The notes under the pieces are model-generated. The model did no database searches. It worked only from the letters and a program-made list of their open reading frames with translations, and was not told the origin of the DNA. From Adhaeribacter aerolatus (GTDB lineage Bacteria; Bacteroidota; Bacteroidia; Cytophagales; Hymenobacteraceae), in NCBI RefSeq assembly GCF_007991635.1, contig NZ_BJYS01000020.1, forward strand, positions 62,001 through 126,000: a stretch of 64,000 bases of DNA, written 5' to 3'. Each line of letters opens with the position of its first letter. Position 1 is the first letter of the stretch. Below are positions 43,931 to 53,534 of this stretch, one piece after another. Made by a program: the position numbers and the translations under genes.

Positions 43931-46048
43931 TTAACGCTTAAAAAATATCCGGAAAGTGGAACCGGTACCTACTTCACTTTCTACCTGAATTAAACCACCG
44001 GCATTTTCTACAATCCTTTTTACAATGTACAACCCAATACCGGAGCCCTCTACATGGTCGTGCAGGCGGGTAAACATCGAGAATATTTTACTTTCCTGAG
44101 TCATATCGATTCCCAAACCGTTATCCTGCACGGTTAGCAGTACGTGTTCCGGGGTATTTTCGGTGGTAATTCGGATATAGGGCTGCCGGTCCGGCGAACG
44201 GTACTTTAAAGCGTTGCTCAACAAATTGTAGATAATACTACGGATATTTTTGGCCGAGAATTGAATGACCGCCGCCGTTGACAAATCCGTTTCAATCTGC
44301 GCGCCCGATTCCGTAATCTGGGCTTCAAAATCCAGGCGCACTTCTTCTAACACCTCTGCTACATTAATCGGGCTTACATCTTCGCCGGCTTGCCGTTGGG
44401 TTTTGGCTACTTCCGATAAATCGGTTACGGTGTTCTTAAACCGGCTTACCGAAGCTTTAATTAAGCTAATTACCCGGCTAATGTCCTCTACTTTTAGAAC
44501 TTCCGGAGGCAAGTCTTCTACCAGGGCTTGAATCAGACCATCAATATTCAGAATAGGGGTTTTCAGGTCGTGCGAGGCGGCGTAAACAAAATTATCTAAA
44601 TCGGCATTAGTAGCCAGCAACTCTTCGTTCAGGGCTTCTACCGACCGTCTGAATTTTACCTGCTCGCTAATGTCAATGGCAATGGCAATAACGCCCCGGA
44701 TAAAGCCCAATGAATCGCGCAACGGTTGATAAATAAAGTTAAGAAAAACCTCTTCTAGTTGGCCGTTACGCTCCAGTTGCAACGGTAATTCGTTGGCAAT
44801 AAAAGACTCGCCGGTATTTACTACGTTATCCAGCAACTGAATAATACCTTGGTCGGCTACTTCGGGCAAAGCTTCTATTACCGGCTTGCCCAGCACTTCT
44901 TCCGGTTTTCGGCCCCATATTTCGCATACTCCCGGGTTAGCCAGGTCTATGATGTGATGAGGACTTCTTAAAATAGTAATACCAACGGGTGCCTGCTGAA
45001 AAATTTCCTGCAAATATAGTTGTTGCCGGGCCAGCTCTTCCCGGGCCTGCACACTGGTAATAGATGTAGCAATCTGGGCGGCCAGCAAAGTATGGTACCC
45101 ACTGTAATCGGCATTGTAAACCAACCGCGGACTAATACCGGCTATAAAAAACCCAATTATCTGATTTTGCCCGGGCCGCATGATGGGCAGCACTGCCGCT
45201 TGCTTTACTGTATCCGGCGATCCTTTTTCCTGACTACTCTCCAGGTCAAGGCCCGAGCAGTCGCACAGTATCATTTGCTGAGAAGCCATTACCGCGGCAA
45301 ACCCCCACTCCGAGTTGTTTTCTGTTAAGTCTATCGTGGGCAATAGGGCTTTATTGGGTATATTACCGGTATGGCCAATCAGGGTAGTAGCGGTGCCCGT
45401 GTCGTCCAGCAGGTAAGTCATACAAAACGGAATATCTTCTTTATTCTGGTAAAGAATATCGCAGGTAAGCTGACTGGCTTGTTCCAAGGTCTGAATTTGC
45501 GTCATCCGCTCAGAAACATCTTTTAGAGACTTCAGGCGCCGCTGGCTCAGCACGGTATTGGTAACCTCCTGACAGGCGCAAAATATACCATTCACCTCGC
45601 CCTGGTCGTTGAAAGCCGGGCTGTAAGAAAAAGTCCAGTACGTTTCTTCGGCAAAGCCCTTACGTTCGAGCAAGAGCAGCAAAGCATCGGCAAAAAACGG
45701 CGCGCCGCCCTGCATAATATTATCTACTACTACCCCTAAATCATCCCAGATTTCGGACCACATAACCCGCGCCCGCGCGCCCAAAGCTGCCGGATGCTTA
45801 TTGCCCAGAGCCGGCAAATAAGCATCGTTATGAAACATATATAAATCCTGGGACCACCAGATAAACATGGGAAATCCGGAATTAAGCATTAGCCGGATAT
45901 TTTGCTGTAAGCTTTGCGGCCAGGTATCGGGGTGGCCCAGCGGATGATTCTCCCAGTTATAAGCAGCCATTAAAGCTCCCATTTCACCCCCACCTCGAAA
46001 TAGGTTTAAAGCATTTTCCGGCACAACTGCATTTTTATCCTGCGGCAT
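43931..46048 (-). CDS. Cytoplasmic hybrid-free sensor histidine kinase with PAS, GAF and PAS domains
   Basis: This 705-residue protein has no membrane helix. Rough order: an N-terminal PAS-like domain (about 35-165, 'FPMFIWWSQDLYMFHNDAYL'), a GAF domain (about 175-330), a second PAS domain with PAC (about 345-465, 'GITILRSPHHIIDLANPGVC'), HisKA with phospho-acceptor His493 in 'ASHDLKTPILNID', and HATPase with N-box 'NLLSNALKYRS', G1 'QDNGLGIDM' and G2 'GSGIGLYIVKRIV'. No receiver domain is attached, so a separate response regulator is needed; none is nearby. It probably senses an intracellular signal such as light or redox, but the ligand is unknown. Confidence 0.92.
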   Translation of the reverse strand: MPQDKNAVVPENALNLFRGGGEMGALMAAYNWENHPLGHPDTWPQSLQQNIRLMLNSGFPMFIWWSQDLYMFHNDAYLPALGNKHPAALGARARVMWSEIWDDLGVVVDNIMQGGAPFFADALLLLLERKGFAEETYWTFSYSPAFNDQGEVNGIFCACQEVTNTVLSQRRLKSLKDVSERMTQIQTLEQASQLTCDILYQNKEDIPFCMTYLLDDTGTATTLIGHTGNIPNKALLPTIDLTENNSEWGFAAVMASQQMILCDCSGLDLESSQEKGSPDTVKQAAVLPIMRPGQNQIIGFFIAGISPRLVYNADYSGYHTLLAAQIATSITSVQAREELARQQLYLQEIFQQAPVGITILRSPHHIIDLANPGVCEIWGRKPEEVLGKPVIEALPEVADQGIIQLLDNVVNTGESFIANELPLQLERNGQLEEVFLNFIYQPLRDSLGFIRGVIAIAIDISEQVKFRRSVEALNEELLATNADLDNFVYAASHDLKTPILNIDGLIQALVEDLPPEVLKVEDISRVISLIKASVSRFKNTVTDLSEVAKTQRQAGEDVSPINVAEVLEEVRLDFEAQITESGAQIETDLSTAAVIQFSAKNIRSIIYNLLSNALKYRSPDRQPYIRITTENTPEHVLLTVQDNGLGIDMTQESKIFSMFTRLHDHVEGSGIGLYIVKRIVENAGGLIQVESEVGTGSTFRIFFKR

Positions 46049-46164
46049 TAAAATATTGGCGTAAAACTGAATATTGCTTACTTTAATAGTGGCAATCCTG
46101 TTACAAACCGGTAAAAATAACTTACCGGCACCTGCTCCAGCCCCGCTTGATCAGCTTTAAATTA

Positions 46165-46803
46165 TTATTGGTTGGTTAGGTCGTAGATAGCTTTTATGTC
46201 GGCCAGGATATGATCGAAATCAATGTGCAGGTCTATAATCCGGCCGGTATGAATATCAAAAACCCAGCCGTGTACTTCGGGGAAGCCTTCTTTTAAATAA
46301 CTTAGCTGCAGCGCGGCCGTTTTAATAATATTTACGCATTGTTCCTGCACATTCAGCTCTACCAGGCGGTCATAGCGCTTGGGTTCGTCGGTGATGGCGT
46401 TCAGTTCGGCTTTATGCAGACGATACACATCCCGGATATTCCGCAGCCAGGGGTTCAGCAGGCCCATATCTTCCGGAATCATAGCCGCCTTTACCCCGCC
46501 GCAGTTATAATGCCCGCACACAATTATATGTTTTACTTTCAGGTACCGGATGGCGTAGTTAATAACAGCCATTACGTTCAGGTCTACATTATTTACCAGG
46601 TTAGCTACGTTGCGGTGCACAAACACTTCGCCCGGCCCTACGCCCATTATTTCTTCGGCCGTTACCCGGCTATCGCTGCAACCAATGTATAAATAATCGG
46701 GGTTTTGCTCTTTGGCTAACCGGGCGAAAAAGTCTTTATCCGTCCCTGTTTTTTGTTCAATCCACTGGCGGTTGTTTTGGAATATTTCTTCGTAAGGCGT
46801 CAT
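46165..46803 (-). CDS. Beta-class carbonic anhydrase
   Basis: This 212-residue protein interconverts CO2 and bicarbonate. The zinc site is complete: Cys42 and Asp44-Arg46 in 'IGCSDSRV', His98 and Cys101 in 'CGHYNCGG'. The protein has the usual length and no signal peptide, so it is cytoplasmic. It lies between the esterase and the histidine kinase on the same strand, with 116 bases to the kinase start. A link to the kinase is not evident. Confidence 0.96.
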   Translation of the reverse strand: MTPYEEIFQNNRQWIEQKTGTDKDFFARLAKEQNPDYLYIGCSDSRVTAEEIMGVGPGEVFVHRNVANLVNNVDLNVMAVINYAIRYLKVKHIIVCGHYNCGGVKAAMIPEDMGLLNPWLRNIRDVYRLHKAELNAITDEPKRYDRLVELNVQEQCVNIIKTAALQLSYLKEGFPEVHGWVFDIHTGRIIDLHIDFDHILADIKAIYDLTNQ

Positions 46804-47011
46804 CTGGTCTAAAATTTAAGAGCTTCGGTAAATCCGGATAAATCTGCAAAAAAATAAAAGAACTGGAAATAGTATAAAGCTGCTGTCTGTTTCCGGGGCA
46901 TGAAGTTAAGTAAAAACCACGTAACGATCCGGGTTATCGGTCCCGGTAATCAATTGGTAATTAGTTTTAAGCCGCTTACCTACCAAACAATTAAATGAAT
47001 ACCAGGTTTTA

Positions 47012-47986
47012 TTACCGGAATACTTTTTCTAAAAAAGAAGCGATATAATTAACGGTTGGCTCAAACCAAGGTTCGTACAGGCAGAAGGAATGCGGTGCAT
47101 TCGGGAAATCATGCACTTCCGAATAAATATTATATTTAGCTAATTCTTTCCGAAAATCGTCGCGGCCGGCGTGCATTCTGGCTACCGAGCTGTTCAGGAA
47201 CAGTGTAGGCGGGGTATTTTTGCCCACGTGCGCCAGCGGCGAGGCTTCGGCCCACAGTGCCGGATTATCTTTTTTCGGGTAACCAAACCAATGCGTTGCG
47301 GCCGAGGTGGAGCGGCTGTCGTCGCCTTCGCCGGATTCCGGGTGCACAAAAGAAAGGGTACCATCCATATCCACAATGGCTTGTACCTGGCTCGAATACT
47401 TAAGAGAACAGTTTTCGCCTTCGTACTTGGGGTTGTTGTTGGTAGTGCCCATAAAGGCCGCCAGTTCGCCGCCTGCCGAAAAGCCCAAGGCCGCTATTTT
47501 GGTAGTATCAATATTAAATATTTTGGCGTTGGCGCGCAGCCAGCGCAGAGCCGCTTTCAGGTCGTAAACGGCAGCCGGGTAAAGGGCTTCGGTAGAAAGG
47601 CGGTATTCGGCAGTAAAGCAAGCGTAACCCAGCGCGGCCAACCGTTGCGCCAGCGGGTAATGCTGCGACCGGTCGCCGCTGCGCCAGCCGCCGCCATGAA
47701 TAATTAATACAGCCGGTGTTTTTTGGTTGTTTTTGGGCTGCGGATAGAAAGCATCCAGCATTAATTTCCGGTCGCTGCGTTGGCAATATACCAGGTTACG
47801 CTTTTCCCGGACATCGGGCCGTTTAAATTCCCGGACTAATTTAATGTCGGGGTGCTGTTTCCTGGTTTTCTGGTAATCGGAGTAACTGGTGTAAGAAGTA
47901 TCCCTTTTGCCGGTCAGCCCGGTGGTGGTTTGGCTGTAAACCCGAAAAGTACAAAGCAGTAAAAAAACCAGGAGGTAATTTCTCAT
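47012..47986 (-). CDS. Exported alpha/beta-hydrolase, carboxylesterase-like
   Basis: This 324-residue protein has a signal peptide ('LLVFLLLCTFRVYSQ'). The hydrolase core has the oxyanion motif 'HGGGW' (96-100), nucleophile Ser169 in 'GFSAGGELAAF', and a C-terminal His in 'PNAPHSFCLYEPWFE'. The family (BD-FAE-like esterases) often removes acetyl or feruloyl groups from plant glycans. 'LYPAAVYDLKAALRWLRANA' is typical of the group. It is monocistronic as far as I can tell. Confidence 0.88.
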   Translation of the reverse strand: MRNYLLVFLLLCTFRVYSQTTTGLTGKRDTSYTSYSDYQKTRKQHPDIKLVREFKRPDVREKRNLVYCQRSDRKLMLDAFYPQPKNNQKTPAVLIIHGGGWRSGDRSQHYPLAQRLAALGYACFTAEYRLSTEALYPAAVYDLKAALRWLRANAKIFNIDTTKIAALGFSAGGELAAFMGTTNNNPKYEGENCSLKYSSQVQAIVDMDGTLSFVHPESGEGDDSRSTSAATHWFGYPKKDNPALWAEASPLAHVGKNTPPTLFLNSSVARMHAGRDDFRKELAKYNIYSEVHDFPNAPHSFCLYEPWFEPTVNYIASFLEKVFR

Positions 47987-48239
47987 TCTACATTAAAATG
48001 CTTCCGGTGTAAGTTACTAAAAAATAAACTGTAGCCGGTTTTAAGCGAAATTGGTTCTTCTTGCCGCCTTATATTTATGACCTGAACATTATTAATACTC
48101 AAACTAATATATACTTGCTTGCAGTTCCTTCCTGATTTCGCAGCCAATAACTGTTTAGAATTGTTAATATTTTAGACTCACCCTGCTCTTAGTACTGCAA
48201 CTAGTTTTGGGCATATTAATGGTACTATTTAACCCGCGT

Positions 48240-48776
48240 TTATACCCGCAGTTTACCTTCAATGGAGTCGTCGAGGGTAATGCCGGTTGCAGCTCCGGCC
48301 AGGGTTTTGACAAACGCAATGGCATTGCCGTGCTTGTTGTCCCAGTAATAGCCTTCTTTGGTGGCTACCTGAATGACGGTTATGCGCGGATCATCGATGC
48401 CTTCGGTAAACCAGGTTTTTAAGATCGGGTTCCAGAGCGCTTTTATTTTTTCCGGGTCTTTGCTAATGGTAGCAATACCGGCTACGCTGAGAAAATCGCT
48501 GTGGGTAGAGCCCTGAAATAAAAGATGTACCAGCCGGTCGGTGGCGATATCGGCATTTTTGTGGCTGTCGGCGGCACTTAAAAACCAAAAATTACCCTGC
48601 TCATCTACTTCCCGTACGGCCATGGGTCGCACTTTCAGGGGCAATCCGGTGGTTATTCTGGTACAGAAAAAGCAGGTATCAGCCTTTTCGGCCAACGCTT
48701 TTATTTTCTGACCGGCCGATTGCCCTTGCAAGTCTTCGTGGTTTTTCTCGGGTTGCTGCTGATTAATGCTGTCCAT
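48240..48776 (-). CDS. Pyridoxamine 5'-phosphate oxidase-like flavin protein (general stress type)
   Basis: I start at ATG 48776 ('MDSINQQQPEKN'); an ATG at 48809 adds 11 residues of low complexity. The split-barrel flavin fold shows 'FCTRITTGLPLKVRPMAVRE', 'LSAADSHKNADIATDRLVHL', 'STHSDFLSVAGIATISKDPE' and 'WTEGI'-like loop replaced here by 'KTWFTEGIDDPRITVIQV', as in 'general stress protein 26' relatives. Such proteins bind FMN or F420 and are not true PNPOx enzymes. It is cytoplasmic and stands alone. Confidence 0.85.
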   Translation of the reverse strand: MDSINQQQPEKNHEDLQGQSAGQKIKALAEKADTCFFCTRITTGLPLKVRPMAVREVDEQGNFWFLSAADSHKNADIATDRLVHLLFQGSTHSDFLSVAGIATISKDPEKIKALWNPILKTWFTEGIDDPRITVIQVATKEGYYWDNKHGNAIAFVKTLAGAATGITLDDSIEGKLRV

Positions 48777-49080
48777 GTTCGTAGAATTATTAGTTCTATC
48801 ATAAACCAATAACAGGCTAAAAGGTTATTCCTATTACTATTCTGTTCAGCCTTACACGCTTAAAACACCATCACTGCCAATAGCTTAATCTTTACCAAAA
48901 AGCAACAAGCCCCATTTTCTGCTATTGCATGTTAAGTAAGCACTGCCTCTTTTACCGGCCGCCGGCGGCTATTGTCAGTGAATATTATTTAAGCTTATTA
49001 TAGCGGCCAAAACCGGCAGTAATCACCAGCCTTATCCGGCGGGTTTAAAACAGCAAACCTTTAATCAAATAACCTTCAGA

Positions 49081-49257
49081 TCATCCCTTCTCTTCCCGGA
49101 TAAGTGTTTTCACTTGCTGGGCCATTTCTGGTGTTACCTCTACGCCGTGTACGTTACGGGCATGTTGAGCAGCCTGCTGTAATATTTCATTTTCATTTTC
49201 GGCCCGGATAACGGCATTGCAATCGAAACCGACCTCGCGGCATTTTAATACTTTCAT
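49081..49257 (-). CDS. Small DUF1059 family protein (58 residues)
   Basis: ATG at 49257 opens a 58-codon frame that ends TGA at 49083-49081. The protein starts 'MKVLKCREVGFDCNAVIRAE', then 'QAAQHARNVHGVEVTPEM' and ends 'LIREEKG'. This matches DUF1059: paired Cys (6 and 13) and a short His/Val region ('HARNVHG') that could bind a metal. Function is unknown. It is short enough to be missed by length-filtered gene finders. Confidence 0.85.
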   Translation of the reverse strand: MKVLKCREVGFDCNAVIRAENENEILQQAAQHARNVHGVEVTPEMAQQVKTLIREEKG

Positions 49258-49419
49258 GGCTAAGGAAGTTAAAGATTTATAATAAATTTATTTAAGGTGG
49301 TAAAAGGACAGCAGTAACCAAATAATACGGCAACTATTCCAGTGGCTTACATGGGGGCGGTAACCGAAATCACCAACAGTAGCAGATAAGCTGTATTGGT
49401 TATAGTGGGTTATAGTGGA

Positions 49420-49779
49420 TTATTTTGGAATGATATGAGCAGCCAAACTTTGCCATATAATTTTATCGCCGCTGATTTGGAAACTATCTGTCCCAACCGG
49501 AATATTAATAAATGGACTTTCAGTAGACCAAACCAAGTAGGCTTTATGCTCTTTTACAATTCGTTGCTTTATATCCAGGTTAAACTGTTCTTTGGGTAGA
49601 AGAGAAAAAATATACGTATAGAAAGCAGCTATGGCTTCCAAGCCAACTACGGCACCATCAGGTGTCCATACTTCCGATTCTGCGGAATAATCTTTCATTA
49701 ATTCCGCTAAATCATTGTTTCTAAAAGCCTTTAAATGATGGTCCAGAATGGTGTCGGTTGATATTTGTAAGGTTTCCAT
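49420..49779 (-). CDS. SnoaL-like / NTF2-fold small protein
   Basis: This 119-residue protein has the cone-shaped alpha+beta pattern of the SnoaL/DUF4440 group: 'LDHHLKAFRNNDLAELMKDY', 'SEVWTPDGAVVGLEAIAAFY', 'KAYLVWSTESPFINIPVGTD' and 'GDKIIWQSLAAHIIPK'. No signal peptide. Family roles range from polyketide cyclisation to unknown stress functions. It lies 45 bases before the homocysteine methyltransferase stop on the same strand. Confidence 0.75.
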   Translation of the reverse strand: METLQISTDTILDHHLKAFRNNDLAELMKDYSAESEVWTPDGAVVGLEAIAAFYTYIFSLLPKEQFNLDIKQRIVKEHKAYLVWSTESPFINIPVGTDSFQISGDKIIWQSLAAHIIPK

Positions 49780-49824
49780 AATAGTTGGGTTATGCGTGAA
49801 ATACCAAATAAGGAATCTTGTTTT

Positions 49825-50784
49825 TCAACAATTTGCTGCTGTTGCTACCTGTTCGGCAATGGCCTGTACATGCCGTTCATCGGTACCGCAACAGCCGCCA
49901 AAAACTGTTAAGGCCGGCAACAAGTCCTTTAATCGCTTGTTTTCCCGCGCTAGTTCTTCGGGGTTACCGCTATCCAGTTCGGTTGCTTCGTCCAGTTCGG
50001 CGTGGCTTTTACAGGAGGCATTGGCCCGTATCCCTTTAATCCGGTTAAGCCAGGGTTCCCCGGCACTCTTCTGCAGTTCCGGTATAAAATGCGAAGGGTG
50101 GGCACAATTAATCATGTAATAAACAGGCCGTTCGGCTACCCTGCTATCTACCAAAGTAATTGCTTCTTGTAAGGTCATGCCCGTTGGCAGTTTTCCGTCG
50201 GTTTCCAGGGTAAAAGAAATAGCTACCGGTAGGTTTACCGTATTGGCCGCCCGCACAATGCCAATCGCTTCTGCAGCATAATTTATGGTCATGGCCGAAA
50301 TCAGGTCTACCGGTAATTGGCTGAAGACTTCTATTTGGGCCGAGTGGTAGTGCTGGGCTTCTTCGGCGGACATCAGTTTTCCGGGTTTGTAGCCATCGCC
50401 CCGTGGTCCTATGCAGCCGCTGATAAGCAAATTATTTATTCTACCGGCAAATTCTGCTTTCAGGTCGGTTAATAATTGAACGGCTTTGGTATTAATATCC
50501 ATTAAAGCCGATTCGGGTAAATTCATTAGTTTAAGCCAATCGGGGTTGGCGCGCCACGTCGGGCTTTCCAGTATAAATCCGGTGTTCTGCTGCTGGGCAA
50601 TATTTAAATACCGCCGGTAATAATCCTGCATGGCTCGGTAGCCAGCTTCGTCGTTTAATAAATGGCAAGCCGCAAAATAAGGCAGCTCAAAACCTTGCAG
50701 AAAAACCAAAGTAGTTTCCAGCCCGCCATCGGTTAAAAATAAGTTATTGGATTGGTGCGGTAAACTTGTTCTGGTATCTGGCAT
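49825..50784 (-). CDS. Homocysteine S-methyltransferase family protein
   Basis: This 319-residue protein has the TIM-barrel methyltransferase pattern: 'LTDGGLETTLVFLQGFELPY', 'SGCIGPRGDGYKPG', 'PVAISFTLETDGKLPTGMTL'. The zinc Cys residues are in 'YYMINCAHPSHF' and 'FGGCCGTDERHVQAIAEQVA'. It transfers a methyl group from a donor such as S-methylmethionine to homocysteine to make methionine. Cytoplasmic. The next upstream gene is the decayed methyltransferase at 50869. Confidence 0.92.
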   Translation of the reverse strand: MPDTRTSLPHQSNNLFLTDGGLETTLVFLQGFELPYFAACHLLNDEAGYRAMQDYYRRYLNIAQQQNTGFILESPTWRANPDWLKLMNLPESALMDINTKAVQLLTDLKAEFAGRINNLLISGCIGPRGDGYKPGKLMSAEEAQHYHSAQIEVFSQLPVDLISAMTINYAAEAIGIVRAANTVNLPVAISFTLETDGKLPTGMTLQEAITLVDSRVAERPVYYMINCAHPSHFIPELQKSAGEPWLNRIKGIRANASCKSHAELDEATELDSGNPEELARENKRLKDLLPALTVFGGCCGTDERHVQAIAEQVATAANC

Positions 50785-50868
50785 GGAAGCGGTTGTTTGG
50801 GGTACAGAAAAGTAAAACCTACATAAGAACGCCTGATTAAAATAGGAGGAAATATAAGCGAAGAGAAT

Positions 50869-51093
50869 TTACCTGAATATTACTTCAGATTGCTCCCTGG
50901 CAGCGGCTGCTACATCGAGCACCCGCTGCCCCTCCGCAATATTGGCCATTGCTAACATTTTGCCGGTGGCTTTACCCAACCATTAGTTTAACGTAGGGCT
51001 CCAGCGGTACCAGGCTGCTGCGGCCACCTGCCATTGGTCGCGGGTAGTATTTTTATATTTTACCGGGTCGAATGGAGGGGTTGTCGTTTCCAT
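50869..51093 (-). pseudogene. Decayed class I SAM-dependent methyltransferase
   Basis: The frame opens with ATG at 51093, which lies 3 bases after the upstream methyltransferase's stop. It reads 'METTTPPFDPVKYKNTTRDQ', then 'WYRWSPTLN' and a TAA in frame at codon 37. Beyond it the same frame continues 'WLGKATGKMLAMANIAEGQ' and reaches the motif I region 'RVLDVAAAAREQ', where a family member usually has 'LDVAAGAGEQ'. It stops for good at 50871-50869, well short of a full methyltransferase. A truncation plus an internal stop make it non-functional. The start-region words match UbiE/Methyltransf_25-type enzymes as I recall them. Confidence 0.75.
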
Positions 51094-51096
51094 ATT

Positions 51097-52104
51097 TTAC
51101 ACACAAACAGCTTCTAATATTGACACCCCCGCAAAAGTCTGAATTTCGCGTTCCAGCTGAAAACCCGCTTGGGCTAATAAATTTTGGTATTCCTGGAGGT
51201 TGCGCTGGCGGCCACCCAACAAGGTTAACATGTGAATATCCAGCATTTTAGACCAGTGCGGCCCTGGTGCGTCGGGGATTAATTGCTCAACCAGCAACAA
51301 CTTTGCATGCGCCGGAGCCGCCTGCCGGATGGCCTGTAAAATCATCAGGGCCTCTTCGTCTGCCCAGTCATGAATTATTTCCATTACCAGGTAGGCATCA
51401 GCAACCGGAAGCGGATCTTTAAAGAAATCGCCTGCCTGCAGGCTCAGCCGCTCCGAAGCCAGACCGGCCGCTTCTGCCACTACATGGGGTAAATCGAATA
51501 ATAGGCCTTTAGCTGTAGGGGTTGCCGCTAATACGGCTTTTAGCAAATGACCTCTGCCGCCGCCTATGTCTGCAATTGTTTTAAAACCAGAAAAATCATA
51601 AGCTGCCATCACCCCGGCTACCTGACCAACTGCTTTGGTAGCCATGGCAGCGTTAAAAATTTTATTATCTTCCGGGTGCGCACCAAAATAATCCCATAAA
51701 CCCTCCGGAACAACTTTTTCGGCGGCGGGGCGACCGGTTTGTAGACTATATGTCAGCTTTTCGTAAATATTCCAGTATACCGGCAATCCGAACAGCCGGA
51801 CAAAGGGCTGCATCGACTGCGGGTGGCTGCTGCGCAATAATTCGGAAACCGGTGAATGTTTAAACGCTTCACCCTCCTGCTGAAACACCCCGAAGGTTGC
51901 CAGCAGGCGCATCATGCGGCCCAACGCATCCGGACTTACACCTACCGCATTTGCTAAATCCGGGGCCGTGCGCGGCGAACTCTCCAGTACATCGGCCACG
52001 CCTAACTCTGTAATTACATGCAGGCAACGCGCTACACAGTAGCCACTGGTAAGTTGCGCCAGGGTTTCAAATGCATCAGAATTGTTTGATTGTTCCTTTT
52101 CCAT
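51097..52104 (-). CDS. O-methyltransferase (methyltransf_2 family)
   Basis: This 335-residue protein has an N-terminal winged-helix dimerisation domain ('TSGYCVARCLHVITELGVAD', 'ALGRMMRLLATFGVFQQ') and a C-terminal SAM domain with motif I 'IADIGGGRGHLLKAVLAATP'. The usual catalytic His is in 'VMEIIHDWADEEAL', and 'KLLLVEQLIPDAPGPHWSKM' follows. It should methylate the hydroxyl of a small aromatic molecule. Cytoplasmic. It was probably co-transcribed with the decayed methyltransferase just downstream. Confidence 0.9.
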   Translation of the reverse strand: MEKEQSNNSDAFETLAQLTSGYCVARCLHVITELGVADVLESSPRTAPDLANAVGVSPDALGRMMRLLATFGVFQQEGEAFKHSPVSELLRSSHPQSMQPFVRLFGLPVYWNIYEKLTYSLQTGRPAAEKVVPEGLWDYFGAHPEDNKIFNAAMATKAVGQVAGVMAAYDFSGFKTIADIGGGRGHLLKAVLAATPTAKGLLFDLPHVVAEAAGLASERLSLQAGDFFKDPLPVADAYLVMEIIHDWADEEALMILQAIRQAAPAHAKLLLVEQLIPDAPGPHWSKMLDIHMLTLLGGRQRNLQEYQNLLAQAGFQLEREIQTFAGVSILEAVCV

Positions 52105-52721
52105 TCTTTCCTTTTAATTTAAATAGTGAAAGAGAGAGTAGTAAGCAGAATGAAGGTAACAATAATTACGGAAAAGTCTAATATTTTATTTGTTTAATTT
52201 AATTAAAGTGCATTCCTAGAAACCAGAATACGTTTTGCACTTGAGAAATTAATTTTCACGACCCAATTTGGAAGTTTAGGTGAAGGTTTTCATATAAGCC
52301 AGCGCCTAACCACTTAAAACTGGCCCACAATATTTTGCACCGGAAAGTTTAAGGTCTTACACCATAATAGCTTTTGAATGATTTATGCAGGTGGCTGGTG
52401 CAGATCTACAAAATACTTAAATCGCTAACTAAAAGTTAACTACAGAATACTTTGAGCTTGTACTTTAAAATATAGGCCGGCAATATTCGCCGGTTTGTTC
52501 AGATAGAATACGCACTTGAAGTGTCCGGGACAAAATTAAAATTAGGTGCTAAACCTAAATAAAGACGCAAAATATACCGGTGGATGTACACTGAAACAAC
52601 TTGGATGAACCGGGACTAGCGGGCTGCCAGTATAAAAGCAAGAACCATGCTTGGCTCTTTACTCAACAAAAAGCCCCGGCTCTAGCAGAACCGGGGCTTT
52701 TTATTACTTTAATATTTTAGA
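52105..52721. other. Intergenic region upstream of the O-methyltransferase
   Basis: A/T-rich spacer with no open frame. It carries the YceI terminator (52668-52702) and should hold the O-methyltransferase promoter. Nothing else stands out. Confidence 0.55.
52668..52702 (-). terminator. Terminator of the YceI gene
   Basis: Perfect 12-base stem aaaaagccccgg / ccggggcttttt with an 11-base loop and a T run on the minus strand, 20 bases after the stop. Confidence 0.93.
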
Positions 52722-53396
52722 TTATAAACGAGCTAAATCGTTTTGTTTAGCTACAATGTTGAAATCCAAAGTAAAATCATCGTTAATGGCTTTGTCGCCG
52801 ATGTTAGCGAAGAAAGATTTAGAGCCGTAACGAACATCCCACTTGGTACGGTCTAGGGTAGCTACGCCTTTGGCAGTAGCTGTGCCGTTGTTAACCGCCA
52901 CAGTAGCCGGAAAAGAAACAGCGTTGGTAATACCTTTAATGGTTAAGTTACCTTTAACGGTGTAGTTGGCCTGACCAGATTTGGCGCCTTTAATAGGAGT
53001 TACACTCGTGATCTTAAAAGTTGCTTTCGGGTGTTTTTCTACCGAAAAGAAATCATCCGACTTTAAGTGCCCTACTAATTTGCCGTTGTACTCCGGATCG
53101 GTTAGGTCGGTGTTCTTAATGCTGGTCATGTCGATATCGAAAGCACCGCCGGTTAGTTTGTTGCCGTTTACAGCTAACTGACCGTTGGCTACATTAATAG
53201 TACCGGAGTGTTCGCCGGTTACTTTTTTACCATTCCAGGTTAACTGGCTTTTAGCGGCATCTACCTGGTAGGTAGTGGCTTTGTTAACTTTGGTATTATT
53301 TACGGCAGTGGCAGTTTTGGTTTGAGCCGTAGCAAAGGTACCGGCCGATAAGAACAGGGCGGCAGAGAATAAAGCGGAAAAGGTTAATTTTTTCAT
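52722..53396 (-). CDS. Exported YceI family lipocalin-like protein
   Basis: This 224-residue protein has a signal peptide ('FSALFSAALFLSAGTFATAQ'). The YceI barrel shows 'YQVDAAKSQLTWNGKKVTGE', 'HSGTINVANGQLAVNGNKL', 'GGAFDIDMTSIKNTDLTDPE', 'HLKSDDFFSVEKHPKATFKI' and 'LDRTKWDVRYGSKSFFANIG'. The family binds isoprenoid or other hydrophobic ligands in the periplasm. It has its own terminator and lies alone. Confidence 0.95.
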   Translation of the reverse strand: MKKLTFSALFSAALFLSAGTFATAQTKTATAVNNTKVNKATTYQVDAAKSQLTWNGKKVTGEHSGTINVANGQLAVNGNKLTGGAFDIDMTSIKNTDLTDPEYNGKLVGHLKSDDFFSVEKHPKATFKITSVTPIKGAKSGQANYTVKGNLTIKGITNAVSFPATVAVNNGTATAKGVATLDRTKWDVRYGSKSFFANIGDKAINDDFTLDFNIVAKQNDLARL

Positions 53397-53534
53397 TTTT
53401 AATTAATTTTCAGTTCTAAGTTTTAATTATGTAAATATTTAAGTAAAATTATTATATTAATGTATTTACAATTAATGTACATACATGTATTTTTAGTAAA
53501 AGGTTCGCTCCTGCTATAATTTATTCCGAAAAAT

